From assembly GCA_020846105.1 (NCBI GenBank), contig JADLEN010000023.1:1-5334 (forward strand): 5,334 bases of DNA, in the 5' to 3' direction. The stretch comes from Chitinophagaceae bacterium. GTDB lineage: Bacteria; Bacteroidota; Bacteroidia; Chitinophagales; Chitinophagaceae. Under the pieces are notes generated by a model. That model saw only the letters and a list, made by a program, of their open reading frames with translations, was not told the origin of the DNA and ran no database searches. Below are positions 1 to 5,303 of this stretch, one piece after another. The first letter of the stretch is position 1. Each line of letters starts with the position of its first letter. The translations under genes and the position numbers were made by a program.

Positions 1-1391
1 AGTGGCAGCGCCAGCCAATAGGTGGTGCAGGACCTTTTGTATGGGAGAATGTAGTAGGAGCAACAGATACCGTATTGAGTGCCGATACTTTAGTAGGTTA
101 TGCATATCGTTTTGCGGTTGTTTGTAGCAATACCAATGACAGCATATTCAGTGCATCATTTTTAATACCACAATTGCCACCTCACCCAGCGGTGTCTATC
201 AATCCAAGCACTACACCGGTTACCTATTGCTTAGGCGATAGCGTTAAGTTTAGCGCTACCTTCTTTACAGGCGCGGTTTATGATTGGATGTTGGATAGTG
301 TAGTGATACCAGGATGGAAATTTAATGACATCGGAGCTACCGAGCCCGGCGTTTATATGGTACGTGTAAGTTCAGCCTTGTCGCCTTGTCCAGGCTGGAG
401 CAACAAAGTAACCCTAATCGTAAATGACCCAGGTTATAGCGTGAGCATCACCAAGCCGTCTGATAGTATAATCTGTGCAGGTAACTCAATGACCCTAACA
501 GCTTCGGGTAGCAAAGGCGGTCTTACTTACCAATGGCGCAAAAACAATGTAGATATTGCAGGTGCAACCTCAGCAAGCTACGTAGTGACCACAGGCGGCT
601 ACTACCGCGTGATGGCCTTTGATGGTACCTCTACCTGCCAAGCAGCATCACGTAATATCAACATCATAGTGAAGCCCAACCCACCCGCAGTGCTCAGCCT
701 CCCTGGCGGAACAGCCACAGCCTGTGAAAACGAAGGCGTACAATTGAATGCGAACACAGGAGGCTTTAGCTACGAGTGGACGCGCGGCGGTAGTACTATC
801 TTTGGATGGACAGACAGTAGCCAAGTGATCAAGAACAGCGGAACCTATGCCGTGAAAGTGCGTAGTGTAGATGGTTGTGTGAGTGTATCGTCAAGCGTTA
901 CGGTCAACATCTTGCCATCGCCTACACCTGTGATTACAAGGTCAGGGTTAGTTTTGAGCACAACAGGATTATACACAAGCTACCAATGGGTACGCAATGG
1001 TGTAGATATTGCAGGAGAGATAGCCACGAATCATAACCTTTCGAAGAACGGAATATTCCAAATCCGTGTAAAAGATGGTAATGGATGCGAAGGATTATCC
1101 AACCCGATATCGATAATGGAGCAAGGCTTGACAATCAACAATACAGCCTTAATCACAGAGCAGTTGAAAATCTATCCAAACCCTACGTCATCTGTGGTTT
1201 ATATCCAAAGCCCAGTGGCGGTACAAGTAAGCGTTAAAGATGTTACCGGCAAAACAATCTACGAAGCCCGTGAGACGAAGGAGATAGACCTAAGCAAATA
1301 TGCAGACGGCATCTACTTGTTCACAATCAGCGACAAAGATGGTGTGGAGCTTATCAAACAACAACGTGTTACTAAGTTCTCTGAAAAATAA
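1..1391 (+). CDS. T9SS type A sorting domain-containing protein with Ig-like modules (5'-partial)
   Basis: The reading frame is open from the window's left edge (first full codon at 3), so this is the last 462 residues of a longer protein; the TTG at 75 is internal, since the residues before it continue a typical module (W-x-N-V-V-G-A-T-D). After the end of a first module there are four repeated beta-rich modules, about residues 62-141, 144-224, 228-304 and 309-372. Each has a YQW/YEW/YDW core strand and a G-x-Y/F-x-V/I-x-V strand. The first three carry a Cys pair (76/129, 158/212, 241/292); the last is shorter and keeps one Cys (362). Residues about 375-462 form the C-terminal sorting domain, with IYPNPTSS (YPNP at 391-394), a V-K-D-V-T-G-K strand, and L-S-x-Y-A-D-G-I-Y. 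Such tails direct export through the outer membrane by T9SS and are normally cleaved, with the protein attached to the surface or released. Inference: a surface or secreted adhesin-like protein. The ligand or enzymatic part, if any, lies upstream. Confidence 0.9.
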   Translation, partial: WQRQPIGGAGPFVWENVVGATDTVLSADTLVGYAYRFAVVCSNTNDSIFSASFLIPQLPPHPAVSINPSTTPVTYCLGDSVKFSATFFTGAVYDWMLDSVVIPGWKFNDIGATEPGVYMVRVSSALSPCPGWSNKVTLIVNDPGYSVSITKPSDSIICAGNSMTLTASGSKGGLTYQWRKNNVDIAGATSASYVVTTGGYYRVMAFDGTSTCQAASRNINIIVKPNPPAVLSLPGGTATACENEGVQLNANTGGFSYEWTRGGSTIFGWTDSSQVIKNSGTYAVKVRSVDGCVSVSSSVTVNILPSPTPVITRSGLVLSTTGLYTSYQWVRNGVDIAGEIATNHNLSKNGIFQIRVKDGNGCEGLSNPISIMEQGLTINNTALITEQLKIYPNPTSSVVYIQSPVAVQVSVKDVTGKTIYEARETKEIDLSKYADGIYLFTISDKDGVELIKQQRVTKFSEK

Positions 1392-1415
1392 GAACGAATA
1401 TTATGGATTACAAAA

Positions 1416-1450
1416 CAGCAGCATCGTCCTAACGATGCTGTTGTTTTTTT
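1416..1450 (+). terminator. Rho-independent terminator after the T9SS cargo gene
   Basis: A 12-bp stem (1416-1427 with 1432-1443, one G-U pair, core CAGCATCGT/ACGATGCTG) closes a 4-nt CCTA loop and is followed by a T-run (1444-1450). The A-run just before the stem (1412-1415) can pair with the first Ts. It lies 24 nt after the stop codon and separates this gene from the ribosomal operon. Confidence 0.92.
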
Positions 1451-1493
1451 ATAAAGAAATATTTTTGACGCTACACAAAAAAAATATTAAATC

Positions 1494-1516
1494 TTTGAAA
1501 TACTTCATTACCTTTG
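1494..1516 (+). promoter_or_regulatory. Putative promoter of the rpsF operon
   Basis: TACCTTTG at 1509-1516 matches the Bacteroidota -7 consensus TAnnTTTG perfectly. The upstream element is weak: the nearest TTTG (1494-1497) is only 11 nt away instead of about 19-21, and the expected position near 1485-1489 is simply A/T-rich. Transcription would start near 1520-1524, just before the structured leader at 1531, which fits well. No other perfect -7 match is seen between the preceding terminator and rpsF. Confidence 0.55.
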
Positions 1517-1530
1517 CAATCCCAAAAACG

Positions 1531-1587
1531 TGCTCGGCTATTCTTTGCATTAATTCCGATAAGAATATCCGCAGTTGCTGCCGAGTA
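1531..1587 (+). ncRNA. Candidate S6:S18 autoregulatory leader (rpsF 5' UTR structured RNA)
   Basis: The rpsF leader can form two stacked helices. The lower helix P1 pairs 1531-1538 with 1580-1587 (core CTCGGC/GCCGAG plus one G-U and one U-A pair). The upper helix P2 pairs TATTCTT (1539-1545) with AAGAATA (1561-1567) and closes a 15-nt loop. P1 and P2 are contiguous on the 5' side, while the 3' side has a 12-nt bulge (1568-1579) containing CCG at 1569-1571. An asymmetric bulge with a conserved CCG between two helices, in an mRNA leader of an operon encoding S6 and S18, is the published description of the S6:S18-binding motif that mimics the 16S rRNA site. Inferred role: surplus S6:S18 dimer binds and represses translation of rpsF. 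No T-run directly follows P1, so an attenuator terminator is less likely. An alternative small hairpin GCAG(1571-1574)/CTGC(1578-1581) could compete with the top of P1. Confidence 0.7.
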
Positions 1588-1621
1588 GTGAGGGATTATT
1601 TTTTAACAACATAAATATTTT

Positions 1622-1984
1622 ATGGCAACAGACAATTTACAGAGCTATGAGCTTATGTTAATTTTCACGCCCGTTTTGGCTGAAGATGACTTTAAAGCTG
1701 CTCAAAAAAAGTTTTCGGACTTAATTAAAGAACACGGAGGTGTTATTACACACGCAAACCCTTGGGGTCTTCGTTCATTGGCTTACCCAATCCAAAAAAA
1801 GACTACTGGCCTTTATGTGGTATTGGAATTTGATGCACCAACAGAACTAATCGCAAAAGTAGAGCTTCAGCTCAACCGTGATGAAAATGTAATGCGCCAT
1901 ATGGTCAACAAATTGGACAAGCACGCCGTAGCTTACAACCTCAGAAAACGTAACAAAAATACTGAGGAAGTAGTAGCTTCTTAA
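1622..1984 (+). CDS. rpsF: 30S ribosomal protein S6
   Basis: At 120 residues this is a full-length S6, the 30S platform protein that binds 16S rRNA as a dimer with S18. Recognisable landmarks are the first beta strand YELMLIF (9-15), WGLRSLAYPI (48-57, the conserved WGxRxLAYPI block), the strand GLYVVLEF (63-70) and the C-terminal block LNRDENVMRHMVNKLDKHA (84-102), followed by a short charged tail. The ATG at 1622 is the only start that gives the family N-terminus. It follows an A/T-rich stretch with no Shine-Dalgarno, as is usual in Bacteroidota. It is the first gene of rpsF-rpsR-rplI, 25 nt before rpsR, and is preceded by the candidate S6:S18-binding leader. Confidence 0.98.
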   Translation: MATDNLQSYELMLIFTPVLAEDDFKAAQKKFSDLIKEHGGVITHANPWGLRSLAYPIQKKTTGLYVVLEFDAPTELIAKVELQLNRDENVMRHMVNKLDKHAVAYNLRKRNKNTEEVVAS

Positions 1985-2009
1985 TTAATCCTAAAAACAA
2001 TTTTTAAAA

Positions 2010-2276
2010 ATGGCTAAGCAAAACGATATTAAATATCTTACTTCTACAAGAGTAGAGAAGCGCCCAAAAAAATATTGCCGCTTCAAAAAACTCTGTATTA
2101 AGTACATCGATTACAAAGACGCAGAGTTTTTGAAAAAATTTGTAAATGACCAAGGCAAAATGTTGCCACGTCGTATTACAGGCAACTCACTTAAGTTTCA
2201 GCGCAAAGTAGCGCATGCTGTTAAAAAGGCGCGTCAAATGGCGCTATTGCCTTATGTTACTGACCTTTTAAAATAA
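2010..2276 (+). CDS. rpsR: 30S ribosomal protein S18
   Basis: This 88-residue protein has the S18 signature: a basic N-terminal arm with YCRFKKLC (22-29), YIDYKD (32-37), [16 protein letters not shown] (52-67) and the terminal ALLPYV (78-83). S18 heterodimerises with S6 on the platform of the 30S subunit. Of the usual cysteines in the N-terminal block, Cys23 and Cys29 are present, spaced CxxxxxC. The ATG at 2010 follows an A-rich spacer (TTTTTAAAA) with no Shine-Dalgarno. It sits between rpsF (25 nt) and rplI (9 nt), so the three are surely co-transcribed. Together with S6 it is the expected ligand of the rpsF leader. Confidence 0.98.
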   Translation: MAKQNDIKYLTSTRVEKRPKKYCRFKKLCIKYIDYKDAEFLKKFVNDQGKMLPRRITGNSLKFQRKVAHAVKKARQMALLPYVTDLLK

Positions 2277-2285
2277 GAAATTGAA

Positions 2286-2732
2286 ATGCAAATCATACTT
2301 ATAAAAGACGTAGATAATTTGGGCGGCGCAAACGAACTAGTAGAAGTTCGCCCAGGAAACGCACGCAACTTTTTGATACCTCAAAAATTTGCTATTGAAG
2401 CGAGCAGCAGCAACCTTAAAGTGCTGAACGAGCGTCGCAAACAAATTGAAAAGAAAGAAGCAAAACTATTGGCCGAAATCGCTAAAGTAACTGCTGCACT
2501 TACTGCATCGCCTATAAAGCTTGGTGCTAAAATTGGTGTTAGTGGTAAAATATTTGGTTCGGTTACTGCCATCCAATTGACACGCGCTATCCGCGAGCAA
2601 AAAGGATACGAAATCGATCGCCGTCGTGTAAGCATCTTAGACGAAGTGAAAGAAGCAGGAACTTACAAAGCTCAGATAGACTTTGGTAAAGACAATATCG
2701 TAGAGTTAGAGTTTGAAGTAGTAGGCGAATAA
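2286..2732 (+). CDS. rplI: 50S ribosomal protein L9
   Basis: At 148 residues this is a typical full-length L9. The N-terminal rRNA-binding domain has MQIILIKDVDNLG (1-13), a V-x-V-x-P-G turn (19-24) and ARNFLIP (26-32). A charged connecting helix (about 41-75, rich in K/E/A) follows, then the C-terminal domain with GKIFGSVTAIQLTRAI (87-102), the IDRRRV strand (110-115) and the end strands VELEFEVV (139-146). L9 binds 23S rRNA at the base of the L1 stalk and supports reading-frame fidelity. Two positions differ from the commonest form of the N-terminal signature: Asn25 where an aromatic is usual (G-Y/F-ARN), and Lys34 where Gly is frequent (IPxG). It is the last gene of the operon, ending 19 nt before a strong terminator. 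Confidence 0.98.
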   Translation: MQIILIKDVDNLGGANELVEVRPGNARNFLIPQKFAIEASSSNLKVLNERRKQIEKKEAKLLAEIAKVTAALTASPIKLGAKIGVSGKIFGSVTAIQLTRAIREQKGYEIDRRRVSILDEVKEAGTYKAQIDFGKDNIVELEFEVVGE

Positions 2733-2751
2733 TATCTTTGCCCTCAAAATT

Positions 2752-2794
2752 AAAGGCTCTTTTGTACTTAATTACAAAAGAGCCTTTTTGTTTT
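2752..2794 (+). terminator. Rho-independent terminator of the rpsF-rpsR-rplI operon
   Basis: A 15-bp perfect stem (2752-2766 with 2773-2787, core AGGCTCTTTTGTA/TACAAAAGAGCCT) closes a 6-nt loop (2767-2772). It is followed by TTTTTGTTTT (2785-2794, whose first Ts also pair with the A-run at the base). The A-run on the 5' side could let it work in both directions, but no convergent gene is seen. It cleanly separates the ribosomal operon from the next transcription unit. Confidence 0.94.
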
Positions 2795-2802
2795 ATCCCA
2801 CA

Positions 2803-2833
2803 TTGGCATTCAATGAGAAATTGCCTATTTTTG
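2803..2833 (+). promoter_or_regulatory. Promoter of the L,D-transpeptidase gene
   Basis: TTG at 2803-2805 and TATTTTTG at 2826-2833 are separated by 20 nt, matching the Bacteroidota -33/-7 pattern (TTG or TTTG, then TAnnTTTG). The start of transcription would be near 2838-2841, giving a 5' UTR of only about 10-15 nt before the ATG at 2852. It lies between a strong terminator and the gene, where a promoter is required. Confidence 0.7.
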
Positions 2834-2851
2834 AAACATTAAATTTTACTA

Positions 2852-3565
2852 ATGATGCAAAATAGAATAATTGTATTCGCATTGTGTTTTGTGGCGAATA
2901 TTTTGTTCTCGGCATATGCAAATGCTCAGGGACTAACGGTAGACCAGTCTGCACCTATCAAAAACTTAAAGGTAATAAGCGAAGAGAGTGACGGTAAAGG
3001 AAAGATTATACGCACAATTCAATACTCTAGAGGCAACATAAGGGTTACGGAAACCATATTTATGACCCAAGCCCCAAAGATAGGTGGCCTCAACTCGCCA
3101 ATACGCTCCGATACAATGCGCAAAAACCTTGTAGAAATAGTGGTAAGCAAATCGCAATACAGGGTAGCTCTATATTATCGCAAAAAACTTATTCGCTCCT
3201 ACAAAGCAGTTTTTGGCCCCAACCCTAGCCTCAACAAAATAATGGAAGGTGATAGGAATACACCAGAAGGCAAGTTTACTATCACCAGCAAAAATCCCGC
3301 TTCGCAATACAACAAATTTATGCTTATCAGCTACCCAAACGACTCGGCCTACTACCGTTTCAATAAGCTTAAAGCTGCTGGTAAAATACCCAATACAGCA
3401 CGCATTGGCGGCTCTGTGGGTATCCATGGTATTTGGAAAGGCGGCGATGATATGATAGAAATGGGCGTGGGCTGGACAGACGGCTGTGTAGCACTCAAAA
3501 ACCAAGATGTCGAAGAGTTATTTTCGCTCGTAGGCATTGGTACACAAGTGCATATACGCAAGTAA
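2852..3565 (+). CDS. Exported L,D-transpeptidase (YkuD) family protein
   Basis: This is a 237-residue protein with a signal peptide: short positive N-terminus (MMQNR), hydrophobic core (6-20) and an A-x-A site, AYANA|QG, with likely cleavage after Ala25. After a linker of about 65 residues the YkuD domain (about 93-237) starts with VEIVVSKSQYRVALYY, followed by GDRNTPEG (133-140, the conserved G-D-x-x-T-P-x-G block). The active-site region has H192-G and, about 20 residues on, T-D-G-C212-V-A-L. His192 and Cys212 fit the catalytic pair of L,D-transpeptidases, which make or alter peptidoglycan cross-links in the periplasm or anchor proteins to them. The motif is TDGC rather than the classical S/T-HGC, as in a subgroup of YkuD proteins whose substrates are less well defined. 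There are two adjacent ATGs (2852, 2855); either gives the same signal peptide. Its own promoter precedes it, and rbfA follows 36 nt after the stop. Confidence 0.9.
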   Translation: MMQNRIIVFALCFVANILFSAYANAQGLTVDQSAPIKNLKVISEESDGKGKIIRTIQYSRGNIRVTETIFMTQAPKIGGLNSPIRSDTMRKNLVEIVVSKSQYRVALYYRKKLIRSYKAVFGPNPSLNKIMEGDRNTPEGKFTITSKNPASQYNKFMLISYPNDSAYYRFNKLKAAGKIPNTARIGGSVGIHGIWKGGDDMIEMGVGWTDGCVALKNQDVEELFSLVGIGTQVHIRK

Positions 3566-3601
3566 TGGGCAAAGCCCCAAAACACAATTAATATCACAAC
3601 A

Positions 3602-3997
3602 ATGGAAGAAACTAAAAGACAAAAACAAGTCGGCAAGCTAATACAAGCCGAGTTGAGTGAAATATTTCAAAAAACAGGTATCAATATGACCCAAGGTGGC
3701 ATGCTGTCTGTGGCCAAAGTAGCCATGACACCCGACCTTATCGAGGCAAGGGTTTACCTTTCGCTTTTTCAGATACCCGATGGCCAAGCAGTGCTAGCAC
3801 ACCTCAAAGACCGCAATTGGGAGTATCGCAAAATGCTCGGAGAGCGCCTGCGTCACCAGCTACGTCGCGTGCCATACATAGCTTTTTTTATAGACGATAC
3901 GCTCGATTACGTTTTCAAGATGGAAGAAGTTTTTAAAAAACTAGATGCCGAAAAAAACAAACCCGAGCCCAACACCAATACCGACAACCAAGCTTAG
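3602..3997 (+). CDS. rbfA: 30S ribosome-binding factor RbfA
   Basis: At 131 residues this is the usual RbfA size. The N-terminal helix (TKRQKQVGKLIQAELSEIF, 4-22) is followed by LSVAKVAMTPDLIEARVYLS (35-54), corresponding to the family's V-x-V-S-x-D-L-x-x-A-x-V-Y-x-S block. Then come LGERLRHQLRRVP (79-91) and FFIDDTLDYVFKMEEVFKKL (95-114), matching the family's DDSLDY-containing C-terminal block. These make the type II KH-like fold that binds 16S rRNA in late 30S maturation and cold adaptation. The last about 15 residues form a polar Asn/Pro-rich tail, probably disordered. The ATG at 3602 gives the family N-terminus. There is no terminator or good promoter between it and the upstream transpeptidase gene (36 nt), and the permease start is 10 nt downstream, suggesting co-transcription. 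Confidence 0.96.
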   Translation: MEETKRQKQVGKLIQAELSEIFQKTGINMTQGGMLSVAKVAMTPDLIEARVYLSLFQIPDGQAVLAHLKDRNWEYRKMLGERLRHQLRRVPYIAFFIDDTLDYVFKMEEVFKKLDAEKNKPEPNTNTDNQA

Positions 3998-4007
3998 CGC
4001 AGCAACT

Positions 4008-5252
4008 ATGAGCATCCGCTTGATAGCCACCATAGCCCTGCGCTACCTTCGCGGCAAAGGCTCGGCCAATGCAGTGCCGGTACTCTCGCGTATCAGCATA
4101 GCAGCCATAGCTGTGAGCAGCTGTGCCATGATTATCCTTTTCTCGGTATTCAATGGTTTCGAGCTGCTTATCAATGACCTCTACAAATCTTTTTACCCCG
4201 AGCTACAAATAAGCGCTACGCAAGGCAAATTTTTCGACCCACGTAGCAAAGTGCTACCTGCCCTTGCGCAGGAGTCTAGCATATTAGTCTATAGCCAAGT
4301 ATTAGAAGACAATGTGCTTGTCAACACCTCCGAAGGCGACTATCTACCCGTCACTATCCGTGGGGTAGATGCCCAATATTTCGCCGTCAACCAGCTAGGG
4401 CCATACATTACCAAGGGCAACGACACCCTCATGAGCCAGCCCGATATCTCTACTGCCATCATAGGTCAGCAGATAGCCGCACAGCTAGGTATCGATGTGG
4501 ACAATGTTTTTGCCCGTATGAAAGTCTTTTACCCCAACACCCAATACGATGCCGGTAGTCTGGCCCCTACCAATGCCTTTCGCTCTATGATTGTGAAGCC
4601 CGACGGTAGCTTTGCCGTGCAAGAAGAGTTTGATAGCAAATACATTTTATCGCCCATAGCCAACGTGCAAGCCCTGCTAGGGCAGCCGGGCCTAGTATCG
4701 GCCATAGCCATAAGGCTGCAAGATGGTGCCAGCATACCCAAGCTAGCCGAAAAACTATCCGCCAGCCTAGGCCCAAGCTACACTATAGCCAGCCGCTACC
4801 AGCAAAACAAAACTGTGTATATGGTAATGCGCTCTGAGCGCTGGGCAGGCTATGCCATACTCCTATTTGTACTACTCATAGCCTCTTTCAATATGGTGAG
4901 TGCCCTAAGCCTACTGGTACTCGAAAAACAAAAAGACATGGGCATACTACGTGCTATGGGAATGACAGCCCGCAACCAAGCCTATATTTTACTAGCCGAG
5001 GGCTTACTTTGGGGCCTTACAGGCGGTATCATAGGCCTAGCCATAGGCAGCACGCTTTGCTGGGCACAATCACATTTTGGCCTTGTAAAGATTCAAGGTG
5101 CTTTTATCATAGACGCCTACCCTGTAGCCCTACATTGGGCCGACGCGCTAATAGTATTAGCAACTGTAGCTAGCGTAGGCCTACTAGCCGCTTTGTACCC
5201 CGCTAGCAAAGTGGCAAAGCAAAATTTGCAGCAGCTCACGGGCAACAAATAG
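4008..5252 (+). CDS. ABC transporter permease, LolC/LolE/FtsX-like (MacB-type) family
   Basis: Starting from ATG 4008 the product is 414 residues with the four-helix layout of LolC/E-type permeases. A cytoplasmic start IALRYLRGK (9-17) leads to TM1 (about 28-50, ending SVFNGFE). A large periplasmic domain (about 51-278) follows, then TM2 (about 281-305), the cytoplasmic coupling segment EKQKDMGILRAMGMT (306-320), TM3 (about 326-352) and TM4 (about 379-401). N-terminal ISRISIAAIAVSS and the segment SFNMVSALSLLVLEKQKDMGILRAMG are typical of lipoprotein-releasing system permeases, which pull lipoproteins from the inner membrane for transfer by LolA. No ATPase partner (LolD) is in the window, so the substrate is an inference. 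An in-frame ATG at 3945 would overlap rbfA by 53 nt, but its extra 21 residues are Pro/Thr-rich and unlike the family N-terminus; ATG 4008, 10 nt after rbfA, is preferred. The gene is rich in ATA and CTA codons and CTAG words, unlike the ribosomal operon. Confidence 0.9.
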   Translation: MSIRLIATIALRYLRGKGSANAVPVLSRISIAAIAVSSCAMIILFSVFNGFELLINDLYKSFYPELQISATQGKFFDPRSKVLPALAQESSILVYSQVLEDNVLVNTSEGDYLPVTIRGVDAQYFAVNQLGPYITKGNDTLMSQPDISTAIIGQQIAAQLGIDVDNVFARMKVFYPNTQYDAGSLAPTNAFRSMIVKPDGSFAVQEEFDSKYILSPIANVQALLGQPGLVSAIAIRLQDGASIPKLAEKLSASLGPSYTIASRYQQNKTVYMVMRSERWAGYAILLFVLLIASFNMVSALSLLVLEKQKDMGILRAMGMTARNQAYILLAEGLLWGLTGGIIGLAIGSTLCWAQSHFGLVKIQGAFIIDAYPVALHWADALIVLATVASVGLLAALYPASKVAKQNLQQLTGNK

Positions 5253-5265
5253 CTTTTGTTTTTTT
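5244..5265 (+). terminator. Possible weak terminator after the permease gene
   Basis: AACAAA (5244-5249) can pair with TTTGTT (5255-5260) around a 5-nt loop, and T residues continue to 5265. The stem is short, purely A/T apart from one G-C pair, and overlaps the stop codon. A longer alternative pairs GGGCAA (5240-5245) with TTGCCC (5272-5277). Neither is convincing, so read-through into the tRNA gene is possible. Confidence 0.3.
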
Positions 5266-5286
5266 GGCACATTGCCCTTACATTTG
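5255..5286 (+). promoter_or_regulatory. Promoter of the tRNA-Leu gene
   Basis: TTTG at 5255-5258 and TACATTTG at 5279-5286 are 20 nt apart, an excellent fit to the Bacteroidota promoter pattern. Transcription would start near 5291-5294, about 10 nt before the mature tRNA 5' end at 5304. The -33 box begins 3 nt after the permease stop codon. Confidence 0.75.
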
Positions 5287-5303
5287 CGCTCTTCAATCCT
5301 CAA

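Noticed and set aside
75..77. TTG at 75 as start of the T9SS cargo gene
   Set aside because: The frame is open to the window edge, and the residues before TTG continue a typical Ig-like module, so the true start is upstream and outside the window.
1300..1614. 104-residue open frame overlapping the T9SS gene end, the terminator and the rpsF leader
   Set aside because: It crosses a strong terminator, a promoter and a structured leader. Its composition is random, with no recognisable domain or start context.
2801..2815. Small palindrome CATTG-GCATT-CAATG overlapping the -33 box of the transpeptidase promoter, a possible operator
   Set aside because: Five-bp arms with a 5-nt spacer are expected by chance in A/T-rich DNA, and there is no second copy or nearby regulator gene to support an operator.
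3170..3505. Minus-strand open frames opposite the transpeptidase, and smaller ones opposite the T9SS, rplI and permease genes
   Set aside because: They lie wholly or almost wholly inside well-supported + strand genes, have unlikely Cys/His/Trp-rich composition, and have no promoter or domain.
3567..3577. GGGC-AAA-GCCC mini-hairpin between the transpeptidase gene and rbfA as a terminator
   Set aside because: The stem is only 4 bp with a 3-nt loop and no T-run follows, so it does not look like an intrinsic terminator.
3945..4007. Upstream in-frame ATG that would extend the permease by 21 residues and overlap rbfA
   Set aside because: The added residues are a Pro/Thr/Lys-rich out-of-frame reading of rbfA's low-complexity tail. 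The family N-terminus (short stretch, then RYL and TM1) begins at ATG 4008, which lies a natural 10 nt after the rbfA stop.
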